This document shows positions 1 through 11,066 of a DNA stretch of 64,000 bases, one piece after another. The position numbers were made by a program, and so were the translations under genes. The DNA lies in contig NC_073692.1 in NCBI RefSeq assembly GCF_029784155.1, positions 426,107,324 to 426,171,323 of the forward strand, read 5' to 3'. Position 1 is the stretch's first letter. The number at the start of each line of letters is the position of its first letter. Under the pieces are notes generated by a model that saw only the letters and a program-made list of their open reading frames with translations, had not been told where the DNA came from and made no database searches. Source of the stretch: Uranotaenia lowii. Lineage: Eukaryota; Arthropoda; Insecta; Diptera; Culicidae.

Positions 1-39
1 TGTATGTTCTTTGTTATGGAGCTTAACAAAGAACATACA
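1..39. repeat. Perfect 16-bp inverted repeat (hairpin)
   Basis: Bases 1-16 are exactly complementary to 24-39 with a 7-base loop (tggagct). The stem begins at the window edge and may extend beyond it. It lies directly upstream of a hammerhead-core-like motif, so it may be part of the same element end. Confidence 0.8.
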
Positions 40-130
40 CATTATTTTTCCCTGAAGATGGTGCCAACAAAGCACCGAAACGTTGGATAGATAATAAATT
101 ATTGTTCGGATTAATCAGACTGCTTTGCTA
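40..130 (+). mobile_element. Penelope-like element end with hammerhead-core-like motif
   Basis: At 52-83 the sequence reads CTGAAGA, then a hairpin (GGTGC, loop CAACAAA, GCACC), then GAAAC. This is the hammerhead arrangement CUGANGA - helix II - GAAA. Hammerhead motifs are known in the terminal repeats of Penelope-like retroelements. Helix III and the cleavage NUH are not clear here, so activity is not supported. Assignment to Penelope is inference from this motif alone. Confidence 0.4.
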
Positions 131-460
131 ATTTGAAAATCAAACAACGTACAGTCATCATTTCCAACACATTATACAGATAAAAACCAAAATATGAGCG
201 CTCAAAACCATAGCAGCTTTGCCTACTAGCGACACGTAGCATACGTCGCGAGGTTACAAATCATAACGACGCATCGTGAGTTTCCTAGGGAACTCGAAGC
301 ATGCGATTGTTGATCTAAGGAAAATGAACAGTAAATAACGTAAACAAACATTGAAATCGCCTACTGAACTGAAAAAAAAGAATAATGAACCTGCGAATGA
401 CAGGAATCTCGCTAGTAAAAAGTGTCGCTAGTAAAACCGTTGCTATTCGGTTTGGTGCTA
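131..460. other. No recognisable feature
   Basis: Unique-looking sequence with no convincing open reading frame, repeat or RNA gene. Confidence 0.5.
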
Positions 461-470
461 TACACATAAT

Positions 471-949
471 TAAGCTTGCCAGATTGCCCGGTTTTATCCG
501 GGTTCGCCCGGATATTTGATGCAAAATTTCGAGAAAGTCCGGTCCAGCCCGGTTGCCCGGATATCGTGAAAAAGTCCGGATATTGCCCGGATTTTTTCAC
601 AATTTTTACAAAGTAACCAAAAAAAATCAAAGTTTTTTATTGGGCAAAATCGATTAACAGTATGGAAATTTTCAACGGTTGTTTCAAGTAATTTCTTTGA
701 TTTACTTTTATAAACCTTTAAATATTTAAGTGTTCCAAAAAGTTCTTGGATGTCTGCAATTACATTAATAAAATATTAATTTCATTTTTTTGCATTTTTT
801 CTTTGCTTTTATATATAATAACACCTAAATTTTGCCCGGTTTTTGGATTTGAAAAATTGAAATCCACGCCCGGATTTTGCCAGGTTTTTTTGAAAAAATG
901 CCCGGAATTGCTAGGCCCGGATGGGAGTGAAAAAAATTCTGGCAACCTT
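471..949. mobile_element. CCGG-rich inverted-repeat element (MITE-like) with 9-bp duplication
   Basis: The ends are imperfect inverted repeats: TAAGCTTGCCAGA on the left and TCTGGCAACCTT on the right. The 9-bp direct repeat ACACATAAT flanks it at 462-470 and 950-958. Both ends carry many GCCCGG and CCGGAT motifs. There is no coding capacity. A 9-bp duplication would suit a Mutator-like origin, but this is inference. A related copy is at 10366-10788. Confidence 0.6.
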
Positions 950-958
950 ACACATAAT

Positions 959-1649
959 AAAGTAACATAAATATTGACTAAAAGATAACATTGGCGTATA
1001 AGTATAGAAAAAAATCCAAAAACCAAAAATGATTGCTCTAATTTATTGAAAAAAAAAAACAAAAGTATGATGGATTATTTTTAAAAAAGGTGTACTTCGA
1101 TTTTAATCAATCGATAAACCTAAATCAAATCGATAAATGTGTTAAGTCAGTGTTACCAACAACATATTTGTGCCTTTTCCCAACCAAAATTTTTATTATT
1201 TTTGCCCGAAATCTTATTATTTTTAAAATATATTTTGCAATTCTGATATGCCCTTTGAGTCTAATTTTGGCAAATTACTTTGCATTTGATGTGGCTCCCA
1301 ATACCTTAATATAGTTATTTTTTTAATCGGAGTTAAACCTATTTGGATCATTCATACTCAATAGAAATGACATTTAACCAATTAGGGTAATTCTGGGTGG
1401 TTTTGTGTTTAAGTTTTAATATAAGTAATAGTTTGGTTTTGTGGAGAAAAGCTAGAACTTTGGTCTGTTCTTCAGGAATGTTGCTAAATTTTTCACGCAG
1501 ATAGACATGACATCACCTAGTTGAAAGATTCTTATACAAAAACGCTGTAAATCTGCATGTAATAATAATCTGAAAAATAAAACATTGATCATCAGCATAA
1601 CTTAAAAGTCCATTGTCAACATAAATGAATGTCATCAAAGGATTATAAG
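959..1649. other. AT-rich spacer
   Basis: AT-rich with homopolymer runs. Only short open frames without family resemblance are present, and no repeat boundary is visible. Confidence 0.5.
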
Positions 1650-1651
1650 TA

Positions 1652-2813
1652 CAGTAGTTTCTCGATTTTATCACTATTCGATTTTTTCACTACTCGCCAA
1701 ATTCACGCTCGATTTTATCACGGTTATTGTTTCGATTTTATCACGCTTTTTCATAAATCATTCAGAAACCATTTAGAGGATCATAATTTTCATTCAAAAG
1801 CGTAGAGCGTCTTTGTTCAAGGTATTTTTCAAGGTTTATGTTATGGTATACAAGCATTAATATTATGAAAATGACATGGAACTGCTTACTTCAGCTGTAA
1901 AGTGTGTAAAATCGGCATTCGGATTTTAAAAAGTTTGTAATATTCGAAATAAGTATTTCGATGTCATGCTATTGCTAGTGTTGTTATTTGTGCTTGCTTA
2001 GCAGCTCTAAAATAGTATACTTTGTTGGTTTTTTAATCATATAAAAATGTGGGTGACTGTAAGCGTTCTTGAAAAGAGATTAGGTTTATCTGATTTTTTA
2101 AATATTCATTTATTTGAGAGTGTTCCATGTACAATCCTGATTTGGCGGCATTTAGTGTTGTCTGAACTGATTTTTTTTTATGCAGATGAAATTCTTCTAG
2201 ATTTGCCATAAAATATGTAAATGGGACTTTGTTTTTTTTCTGCAAAGTATGAAAAAGAAACAATTATCTGACCATAAAACAAATTTCGAGAAACACACTT
2301 TTAGAGCCTAAGTTGTGCAAATTTCAAAATATTTTTCAATGAGGTAACTTTTTCAGTTCATCAAAGATTAATGTGAAGTGAGAATGAAAATATTAAAATC
2401 AATAATTGGCAGAAGATAGTTTTTTGATACAGTTTTCTTTGGATTTTTTTTTTAAATTGACGTAAGAAACAACGACTGTTGAATTTCCATAAAAACTAAA
2501 TAATTCACTTTAATTGGCTGAGAAAATGCTTTTTCGTCAAGAATAAATCTTAAAATTGCTATGGAGAAGAGTAATTTGAACTGAAATCAATAATTTGTGT
2601 ATAGTCAACTTATGTAGTAATCAGTGTTAGTAAACATCTTATGATCAAAATTTATTGATCCAAAGTGTATGCGCTACATTATGCGTTATAATCAATCATT
2701 CAAGACGATGAAAATATATTTTTTCACTTTAAATTTTAGTTTCGCCAAATTCACGGTTTCGCCATATTCACGGTGAAATTTTTTTTGAGCGTGATAAAAT
2801 CGAAAAACTACTG
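1652..2813. mobile_element. pogo/Tc1-like non-autonomous DNA transposon
   Basis: The terminal inverted repeat is CAGTAGTTTCTCGATTTTAT on the left and its near-exact complement on the right (ATAAAATCGAAAAACTACTG). The flanks are TA at 1650-1651 and 2814-2815, the duplication expected for the Tc1/mariner/pogo group. Both ends contain internal subrepeats of CGATTTTATCAC and CGCCAAATTCACG. No transposase remains in the 1.16 kb interior, so it depends on an enzyme elsewhere. Confidence 0.75.
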
Positions 2814-2815
2814 TA

Positions 2816-5691
2816 CTCATCTTTGATTCGTCCGTCTTCTTCACGAAAAAGTTTGTCAAACGCTTAATTAGAAAAAAAAAATCACTCACAAAATCCAATC
2901 TGACAGCAATCAAACATAACTGTCAAGCTAAAGCATAAGCTCTCCGCAGGAAAGCAAAACTTTTTTTAGAACTAATTGGAGACTGCAGTTGGGTTTGTTA
3001 CGCCAGAATGAGTAAAATGGGCAACAATAACATCAAAAAGAAGTTATCTCTCCATAAAGGTGTGTGTGGCTCAAATTTATGCAGCAACAATAATCAAGGA
3101 ACGACGAAACAGCAGGTGTAGCTATTCTTGAGCTCATAATCTCCTCAGAAGCACTAAGTCTGAGTGTGTCGCAGCGACAAGCCGCAAGTTACTTGAAGAA
3201 AAGTAAATAATAATAACCAATTACGGCCATCTCTGCCGTATACCTAATAAGCCTATGGGCTCTGAGCTGCGCCTGAAGAGGGAAAAAGGCACACTTTCTT
3301 GGTCAAGTAACGGAAATTGACTTAAATCCGTCAAACGAATAATTTCGAAGCGAAACAAAAAGAACTTGGGTTGGTACTTGGTGTGGCTTGAAGCCTTTTT
3401 TTCCTACGTCCTATATAAAAACCTTCGGGAATCATTTCTACAACCCAGTAAGGAACCACCCAAGCGAGTAGTTGAAGAATGAGTCAAAAAATCTCGAACG
3501 CAACGAACAGCTAAAGATGATCACCACAGCTCGTGGAACACTTGGGTGTCAAACCGCCTCTTTTCTTCTGGAGAATAAGTTAATCTTCTTTTTATGGTGA
3601 GATAATGGACGGGCAAATTAAAATTCAATTCCATTTGTGACCCCTTAGATGAAGTAATTTTGGTCACCCATTTTCAATTGTATCTTTTCATCTTTCTCGT
3701 TCGACTTTGGCGGGAAGCTGTTTTTTATGATACTTTCTTGACAATTTTTTTTTTCTAAGTATCTTAGCATAAAATGTGCAAAATGTTACAAGCTACATGA
3801 AATTCAATGCTCAATCAGTTGTTTAAAAGTGAAAATTTCATTCTTACTTCCGACATTCGTCTGAGGGGAAGTCATTCGTACTTTTGGAAATCCGTTCAAC
3901 AAAAAGGAGACCAATATGAAAGTTTGCTACCTTTCTTGCGATTTTTTCAACATTTTTCTCCCTTGCAATTCACATTGTGCTGCACCGTCTGTTTCTCGGT
4001 AAATAGCTTCATTGTGAACAACGAACGTCGCGACAGCCACCAGCAGGGTGACGAAGATTTCAAAAAAGCGCCACACTTTCTGGGTCAATGGGTAAGGTGG
4101 AAATTAATTATTGTTTTGACTGTTTTTTTTTTTTCGTTCAACCTTTCCTCTTTCCGCTTTTTTCTGTGTTGCGGATGGAAAGCTTCTCTTTGGCTCGAAT
4201 CCGAACCAGAAAGAAAGGGCCAATCGAACAAAGGTGAATTTAAAAATTAATTATCGGTTGGTGCGAAATGAGCACGGTAATTGTCGCCGGTTTCCCGGGT
4301 CAGTCGCTAGATTTAATAACAGACGGAGATTTGCGACACTTTTTTTTTGTTTCAGTGGATTTAAATTTTCATAATACGAAAGGAAATCAGGAGAAAAATG
4401 AAAAAGATTGTTAAATTAATCAGATCAAGGAGCGTTTGCATTACAAAATTTTTACTCCTGTAATTCTCAAATATTGATTGAATTGTAGGTTCAATCACTA
4501 GAATCTAAAATTTACAATAGCAATTTCAAACACAAATGATTGGCCTTCAAACAAAAATCGGCAAAACCATTGATCTGATATGTTTTAATTTTAAAACCTC
4601 CTAAGTCGATCCAATTAACAAAACTCAACAGCTTAATCTTCCTCGAGAAGTGAAATGAAGAAATAAAAGTAATTGGCTTTTTTTTCGTCCGATCATCATC
4701 AATCTGGCAGGCGAGCAAGCAACTGGAGCGATACAGCATAACGATTGCTAAATCGAATGAAGACCCAGTTCGCTAACTGCAGTCTAATTTGAGCATCTTC
4801 CATATGCAGTTGAATGCTAATTACTTATTGGACCAAGAAAATGGATTTGCAATTTGCCTTTTGGGGTGTTATATTCTTCACGTTACACTTATCGCGATGA
4901 AAGGATTTTTAATTTTATGCTTTCATCGGGACGTCTTTAAAAAAAAGCGATAGGAACGTAACAAATGATTGCTATGGCTGAGGCTGAGACTACTTGAATG
5001 GATAACAGATGGATTGCAGATACGCATTTTTTAAAAAAGTGGAGGATCAATATATAGTTTTTGCATAAAACAGATTCTTATTAGAAACAGTTAACCGAAA
5101 ACGAATGACCGTAGCATAATATCATTCTTATATTATATTTTATCATACAAAAATTCTGAAACACAAAATTTTTGATCAGATCGGTTGAGAATTAGAAGAA
5201 ATAGAGCATTTTCTAGCCTAAAGAAGTCAAATTAATTCTCTGTATAAAACTTCTTATAATGTTAAATTAACACTCTACTTCGGATCTACGTGTGATTTTA
5301 AAACATTTTGCAATAATTTAATTCATTGAAGTAATTTGAGTAGTTGCAACCCCTATAAAAATTGTCAAATAGGCCAGAATTGAGAAAAATTTTCGATTTT
5401 TTTTTGTTATTTTTAGCTATATTTTATGTAAAAATTAAAAAAAGTTTAATAGCTTGAAAAGGCTACAAGGAAAATTTCTTAAATATCTCAACAATTATTT
5501 TACATTTTTTTCTCCTACTTTTTACTTGAATGTCAATAAAAAGCGATTATTTTTCCTTTAAAAATCAACCAAAATAATTTGGATAAATTTATTTTTGGCT
5601 TAAATTGAATAATTTGGTACGGTCTCAGTTTATGCTTGAGAAATATCTCTAACTTGTTGCTAGATTTTTACCAAATCTTCAGTATATCTTC
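2816..5691. other. Non-repetitive stretch without recognisable genes
   Basis: Holds one longer open frame (3807-4250 forward, 147 codons) with no motif I recognise. Its codon content is not persuasive. The part around 3000-4300 is GC-richer than its surroundings and could be conserved non-coding host sequence. No transposon ends were seen. Confidence 0.45.
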
Positions 5692-5711
5692 GTATCACCG
5701 GTATTCTATGT
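5692..5711. repeat. Target-site duplication, left copy (20 bp)
   Basis: GTATCACCGGTATTCTATGT occurs here and again at 6918-6937, bracketing a non-LTR insertion. Confidence 0.85.
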
Positions 5712-6889
5712 CAGAAGGCCATGAGAAGAAAAAGTGATTCGTTGTGTTTATGACAGCTCCGTGAAAATTATCTCGATAGATTTTTTTCACTATGGAAGCG
5801 TAATTTGAAAAATTGAAAAATACGAAATTGGACCATGTGAAGAAGAAAGAAAGATTTGAAAACAAGTTCTCAAGAAGTGTATCTGTTTTTATTCAAATTT
5901 GGTTATGGCGTTGCTGAAACTCGCTTCCGGTAAATTAAGCGCTACCAGATCGGCCAACAAAAGAATCCTGTTATCCTGTTACGCTGCCTCGGTGAGCCCG
6001 TTCCGATCTATTTTGTATTATGATGATCTTATATATTAAGACAGCTTATTTTTTCTTGTTATTTCACTCTACAACATTTCTCTCTTTATAATGTTGTTGA
6101 TCAAGCATCATAAATTTAGATAGTAATGGATTTGAGAAGTCATGAAAGTAAGTAATTACAAAAAAAAATTTGAGCAGAGTCGAATTCTACAGGATTAGAA
6201 ATTTTGTGCACAGAAACTCAATCATGTACACGTCCTCTCTAGATTTTTCGTGAGTTGATATTTAAAACTTTGTGAAACTATGTTCTGTAGGATGTGATAT
6301 TACACATCCGCCCAACCCGACTGTTTCAAGTGTAGTTTCCGATAGAAAGTTGTTCAATTTTATACGCCAATTAGCTGTAAAAAATGAATGTGATCATTTA
6401 ACTTTGAGAATGTTGTTGAATATTTAAGCTCAATATATTTTTAGGATTATTGAAAACCAGTGAATTTGAATCTTCCGTTCAAAAATAGAATTATTTTAAA
6501 GGGAGAACTTTAATGAAAATCCATGCTTGAAACTAACTATATTTATAATGTGAGAATAGCTGATTAACAGAAACCCAAATGTAATATTATTATTGCGGTG
6601 AGTATAATGTTGGTAAGTATCGTAATTTCCTAATTCCTTAACAGCATTTAATGTATCAATATCCCATATATGCTTTGCTAAATGAATAAATTCATATTTA
6701 GGTCTTTACATATTCAAAATATTATATGAAGCGTTTGGTAGGGATCTCCACGCTTCACTCCGCCCCTGAATCCTGTATCTTTTGCGGTTTTCATCACATG
6801 GTTGGCCTGGCCGTAGTAATATCTGCTATGTATAGGAATATGTAACAGGTAATACGCTGATGCCTACATGTTTTGGCCAAGTTGATGTT

Positions 6890-6917
<28 letters not shown>
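5712..6917 (+). mobile_element. Non-LTR retroelement insertion with (GAA)n tail
   Basis: The 1206-bp block is flanked by perfect 20-bp direct repeats and ends in a pure AGAAGA run (6890-6917). These are the two hallmarks of target-primed reverse transcription, with the tail at the right end, so the element reads forward. No reverse-transcriptase frame is present, so it is a 5'-truncated LINE or a LINE-mobilised non-coding RNA. The last ~200 bp are GC-richer and look like a LINE 3' region. Clade is not assigned. Confidence 0.8.
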
Positions 6918-6920
<3 letters not shown>

Positions 6921-6937
6921 TCACCGGTATTCTATGT
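6918..6937. repeat. Target-site duplication, right copy (20 bp)
   Basis: Exact copy of 5692-5711. Confidence 0.85.
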
Positions 6938-7477
6938 TAAATTAAAATAAGATTAAATTGAGTCAAACAACTAAAAACCATTCCTATAGATGAGGGCTGG
7001 ATGTATCGCCTTTCAACTTTTCATCATTGATTCATCGCAATTAAATTTTTCACCATTTGTTTTCACAGATATTCACTAGATTGGTCCTAAGACTCATTGG
7101 GCTTTTCAGAAGCTCTAATTTAACAGCTTTCATCCCCCGAAATTTAACTAAAATTCCATAGTACTAAGGCAACCCTAAAACGCCTTCAACCAAAACCTCG
7201 GAATCTTATCCCAGATTCATAATTTCGCATTTTTTTTTATTTCGCTCTTGTTGAAATTTACTTCCGAATATTGAATTTAAATTATATTACAATTAGAGAT
7301 GTACCGGATATTCGTTTGGCCGAATATTCGACGCCAATTACTGCCTAAACTGTTAGACCGAGTATTCGGCTTACCGAATAGTTGAGATAAGTATTCGGTC
7401 GGAATATTTACTTTTAAAATTTATACAATAACAAAATTGACGAATTTTTCAAATTAACTTAGATAATTTATAAAATA

Positions 7478-9068
7478 CTAGCTGATCCCATACGAACTCC
7501 GTTTCGTTTTCAACTTGTTGTATGAATACGCCAATTGTCAAGCATTTTCCAGATGCACTTCCGAAATCATTGTTTAGTTATTTTTGCAAAAATATTGGAC
7601 GTTCACTTTTCTGTCGTCTGCTACTAAATTTTAAATCAGAAATCAATTGAACGTACCAAAAAATCACCGTGTATGAATTTCGACTCGACAGTTTCATAAC
7701 AACGCAATTATTGTCAAAAAGTTAAACCCCTTCAGGTGGCCTCTTATACAATCTTTGATATCTGTAATCAATTTCCTTCCCTCAAAACTCCCGTATGCAA
7801 ATTTTCAAAGCAATCTATTGCATAGTAACGTCAATATTGCTAAAAGCAGTGGAAAACTAATGGACGACTCCTGTCGTAGACCCCTGGCAAAACATTTGAT
7901 AACTATAATCGATTGTCCGTCCCTGAAAACTACCGTGTGCCAATTTTCATCCCAATCCGATGTATGGCAACGACGATATTGCAAAAATATGGAAACGTTA
8001 ATATGGACGCCCACCTTTTGCCGGCCCCTTACCCTGAATTCAATACCTGAAATCGATTGCCCGTCCCTCAAAACTCTCGTGTACAAATTTTCATCCCAAT
8101 CCTTCATCCTTTCATGAAAAACATTTTTTACACCCATCATTTTTTAGGAAGCTTGAATAGATTTGGCTTAATAGTTTTATCTTCGAAAGATTAAACTGCT
8201 TTTTTATCTTTTCCATCCCCTATCTAATGAAAATATTTGTTGAAGATAATCCCACTTTTCAATATGGATGATCTCCCTGTAAAATGGTATATTTAATGGT
8301 ATATTTTTCATCAATGATAACTCAAAAGTTAGAAATTGGCCAGTAAAATAGAACTGTATAAAACTCAAAACCTCAAATTTCATTACGTTATCAATTTTCT
8401 AATCCCCCATTAAAATTCCAATTGAAGCGTTAAAATCGCAGCCGTGAACTTATAAACTCTGAATCTAAAAAATTTTTCTTTCTCTATGCGGAATTCCAAA
8501 AATATAAAAATGGTTGACCTTCAAAGCCCCTCAGCAGCGGTAAAGAGCACTTTGGAAGCCACTACTATTCTAGTCAATATATTCCTAACAGGCTAGTTGT
8601 ATTTTTCAATCAAAATGTAGGCTTATAATTGTATCCAAATATCTCGTACCGGTAGCATGTGCTTTGAACAGTAGAAGGTACAAAAAACACCCGCCAAAAT
8701 TTTGACTTTCAAAATTTTAATGCTCAGCAAGCTTCGATTTGCTACCCAGTACATGTGAGCTCTGGATGGTCGTTTCTAATAGCCTGCCCATGGTGATGGT
8801 GAAAATAATCCCGCCATCGAAACGAACGGAAACGAAAGTCGGTTCACAAAATGGGTGCCATGACTTTTGGTTCGGGAGAATAAAACCGTTGTTGTTTGGA
8901 CGACCGCCCTCAAAAGGGGTCATCCGAAAATCTAATAACATTTTTCATCATTCCTGGTCCTAATGAGGACCCATGCCAAATTTCAGCTCTCTAGCTCTTA
9001 AGGCAGCTGAGCCTATTGAAGACAAACATACAAACGAACAAACGGAAATTACTTTTTATATATATAGA
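7478..9068 (-). mobile_element. Helitron, reverse orientation (copy A)
   Basis: On the minus strand it starts TCTATATATATAAAAAG, ends GATCAGCTAG, and sits between A and T. This is the Helitron pattern of 5' TC, 3' CTRR and no duplication. A small hairpin (ACGAA, 6-nt loop, TTCGT) precedes the CTAG end. It contains two to three ~142-bp internal repeats (near 7860-8110) and is related to the copies at 36059-37372 and 51412-52718. There is no Rep/helicase, so it is non-autonomous. Confidence 0.8.
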
Positions 9069-9201
9069 TTAAAAAGTAATGTTGAAAAAGCTACAAAATC
9101 ATCATAAAACTTATGGTTTCAGTTAAACGTCTTTTAGGTGTATCCGTATATCTTTCACTGTAAATTGTACAGGAGAATGCTGACGAAAATCGCTTTATAC
9201 A

Positions 9202-9489
9202 TTGATTATAGTTTATACCAGACTCTACGGCGAACCCAGTATCCAGAAGGTGGTGAAAGCTGGCCGGATACGCTGGGCGGGACATGTTGCGAGAATGCCG
9301 GACGACTGTCCTGCAAAACAGGTGTTCGCTACGAATCCGGTAGGAACAAGACGAGCGGAGGCGCAACGAGCGAGGTGGTTAGACCAAGTGGAGCGTGATC
9401 TGGCGAACGTGGGGTGCCCGAGAAATTGGAGAACGGTTGCTATGAACCGAGTGAATTTTAGGAATTATGTTCGTCAAGTTATGTCGTAA
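9202..9489 (+). pseudogene. Non-LTR retrotransposon ORF2 C-terminal fragment
   Basis: A 95-codon frame carries RIRWAGHVARMPDD, then RARWLDQVERDL. This is the C-terminal tail found after the reverse transcriptase domain in many arthropod LINE ORF2 proteins (the WxGHVxRM and RWxDxVExDL blocks). Everything upstream, including the endonuclease and catalytic RT motifs, is missing, so this is a 5'-truncated relic and not a working gene. It stops at a TAA, and GATAGATAG-like sequence follows at about 9507-9517, typical of LINE 3' ends. It lies inside the ATTCGG hAT-like element, so it probably inserted after it. The exact clade (RTE-, Jockey- or R1-like) cannot be decided from this tail. Confidence 0.75.
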
Positions 9490-9519
9490 GACGGAATACT
9501 ATGTTAGATAGATAGACCA

Positions 9520-9890
9520 GATTTTCTTGAAATATCCAGGCTTGCCCAATCCAATAAAGAATTTGAGATAAGTCAATTATTACAGTATTGTTCAAAACTT
9601 TCCGGATTTTGCCGGGCTTAATTCGAATAATTTGCTAAATCAATTAAAAAACTCTAATATCTCTTTGAAAGTTTCAAGATTTTTTGTTCAAATATGATTT
9701 TTTTAAAATTCCCAAATGAACATAAATGTTTTTTTCATCTTAAAACTGCTGCTGCAATTCAATGAAAACATTAAATTTCAAGTTATTTACTTTCACTATC
9801 TTAGTGTATGTTTTTGGCCTTGATATTGTTCAGATTTGCCATTTTTCACATTAAAAAAAAAAATGTCCTGAATTCCTAACCGTGTGATTG
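9520..9890. repeat. Possible degenerate CCGG-family copy
   Basis: Contains CAGGCTTGCCCAAT, TCCGGATTTTGCCGGGC and a run of A near the right end, resembling the element at 471-949. The ends are not resolved. Confidence 0.3.
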
Positions 9891-10365
9891 AAAGCATGGC
9901 CTGCGTAAGGTTAAAGCACAGGCTGTTAAAAATCATCGTATATTTTTATAATTACTTTAAAGATTTCTTGCTCAAACTCGATTTTCATCTAATTTGATAT
10001 AAATAAAGCAATTTAAAAACGCTTTGCACCTGTTTCGACATGTTTTGTTCCAGTTTTCACAGAAATAAATTCTCTTTGGTGATAAACGCCCTTGAAGCGA
10101 CAAGTCATCTGATGTCCTTTCATTTATTGGTGGAGTTTTTTAATCAGAGAAACCTTTACCTGAAAAAGATCTTTTAATAACATCATCTGGTTGAATATAA
10201 TCGAATCAAAAATATGAGGGGCATCAAGATGGAAGATATAGAAGGAAAGTGAAATAATCGCTTTTGAATTTTTATTAGAAACCCAACAGAATATTCGACC
10301 GAATATTCGGCCGAATAGTTGAAAAGGTCAATTCGGTCGTTCGCTGGTACATCTCTTATTAGAAT

Positions 10366-10788
10366 TAGCATGTCAGATTGCCCAGCTTTTGCCAGAATTT
10401 TTTTTCACTTTTTTGCAAAATCAAACAAAAATTTGCAAAATTTGCAATTTAACTTTAAAAACTTTCAGATATTTTAGATATACCTTGAGAAAGGTCGAGA
10501 TCAAAGGCCTAAACGTCAAGGAAATTGTAAATTTCTTGTTTGCTTTCTTTGACTGAGAATGCCAAAATTAAAACATTTAAGCTTTAAGAATAATATATTT
10601 TGCACCCAAATTTGTGTTAAGAATCACAACACATGATAGAATTAATTTTTTTTTTTGTGGTTTGAAATATGATTGACTGATTAGTTTCGATAAAAAAATA
10701 TTTCAATTGTTTTCGATATTCGCGGGTATTGAGGAAAATAGCCCGGATTCGTACGGCTCAGATACGGTGTGAAAAATTCGGAAAGCTT
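10366..10788. mobile_element. Second copy of the CCGG-rich inverted-repeat element
   Basis: The left end TAGCATGTCAGATTGCCCAG and right end (minus strand TAAGCTTTCCGAATTTTTCA) align with the ends of 471-949. The interior keeps GCCCGGATTCG. It abuts the end of the ATTCGG element. No clean duplication was found. Confidence 0.5.
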
Positions 10789-11038
10789 AGGTCAGAATCG
10801 TTGCGGATTTTTTGATTTCAAATTTAATTTAAACATTAAAATTCAATGTCTGTGATCAGATTTCGGATTCTGTATCCAATTTATTGTTCTTGAATTTCAT
10901 TTTTGTTGAAAACGCAGGTTTCAGTGGTGGAATATAGTTATCTTTATTCATGTTTTGTCAGTGATGTCAGTAGAATACAACTATATTAATTAGCGATAGC
11001 TAATTGTCACTTTCCACTTCTTATATTCCCCAACCGGG

Positions 11039-11066
11039 AAAGTACTCATTTCTCAATGAGTACTTT
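11039..11066. repeat. Perfect 12-bp hairpin
   Basis: AAAGTACTCATT and AATGAGTACTTT are separated by TCTC. No element boundary was identified around it. Confidence 0.7.

Larger units (their letters stand above)
7294..10357. mobile_element. ATTCGG-type hAT-like element, interrupted
   Basis: The left end AGAGATGTACC (7295-7305) and right end GGTACATCTCT (10346-10356) are inverted. Internal ends carry GGCCGAATATTCG-type palindromes (7317-7405, 10290-10345). Flanking octamers ATTACAAT (7286-7293) and ATTAGAAT (10358-10365) differ at one base, as for an old 8-bp hAT duplication. A Helitron (7478-9068) and a LINE fragment (9202-9489) lie inside. No transposase was seen. Confidence 0.65.

Noticed and set aside
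8739..8963. 74-codon frame repeated, inverted, at 51510-51737
   Set aside because: Both lie in the conserved 5' part of Helitron copies A and C. The similarity is nucleotide-level element homology with stops elsewhere, not a conserved gene.
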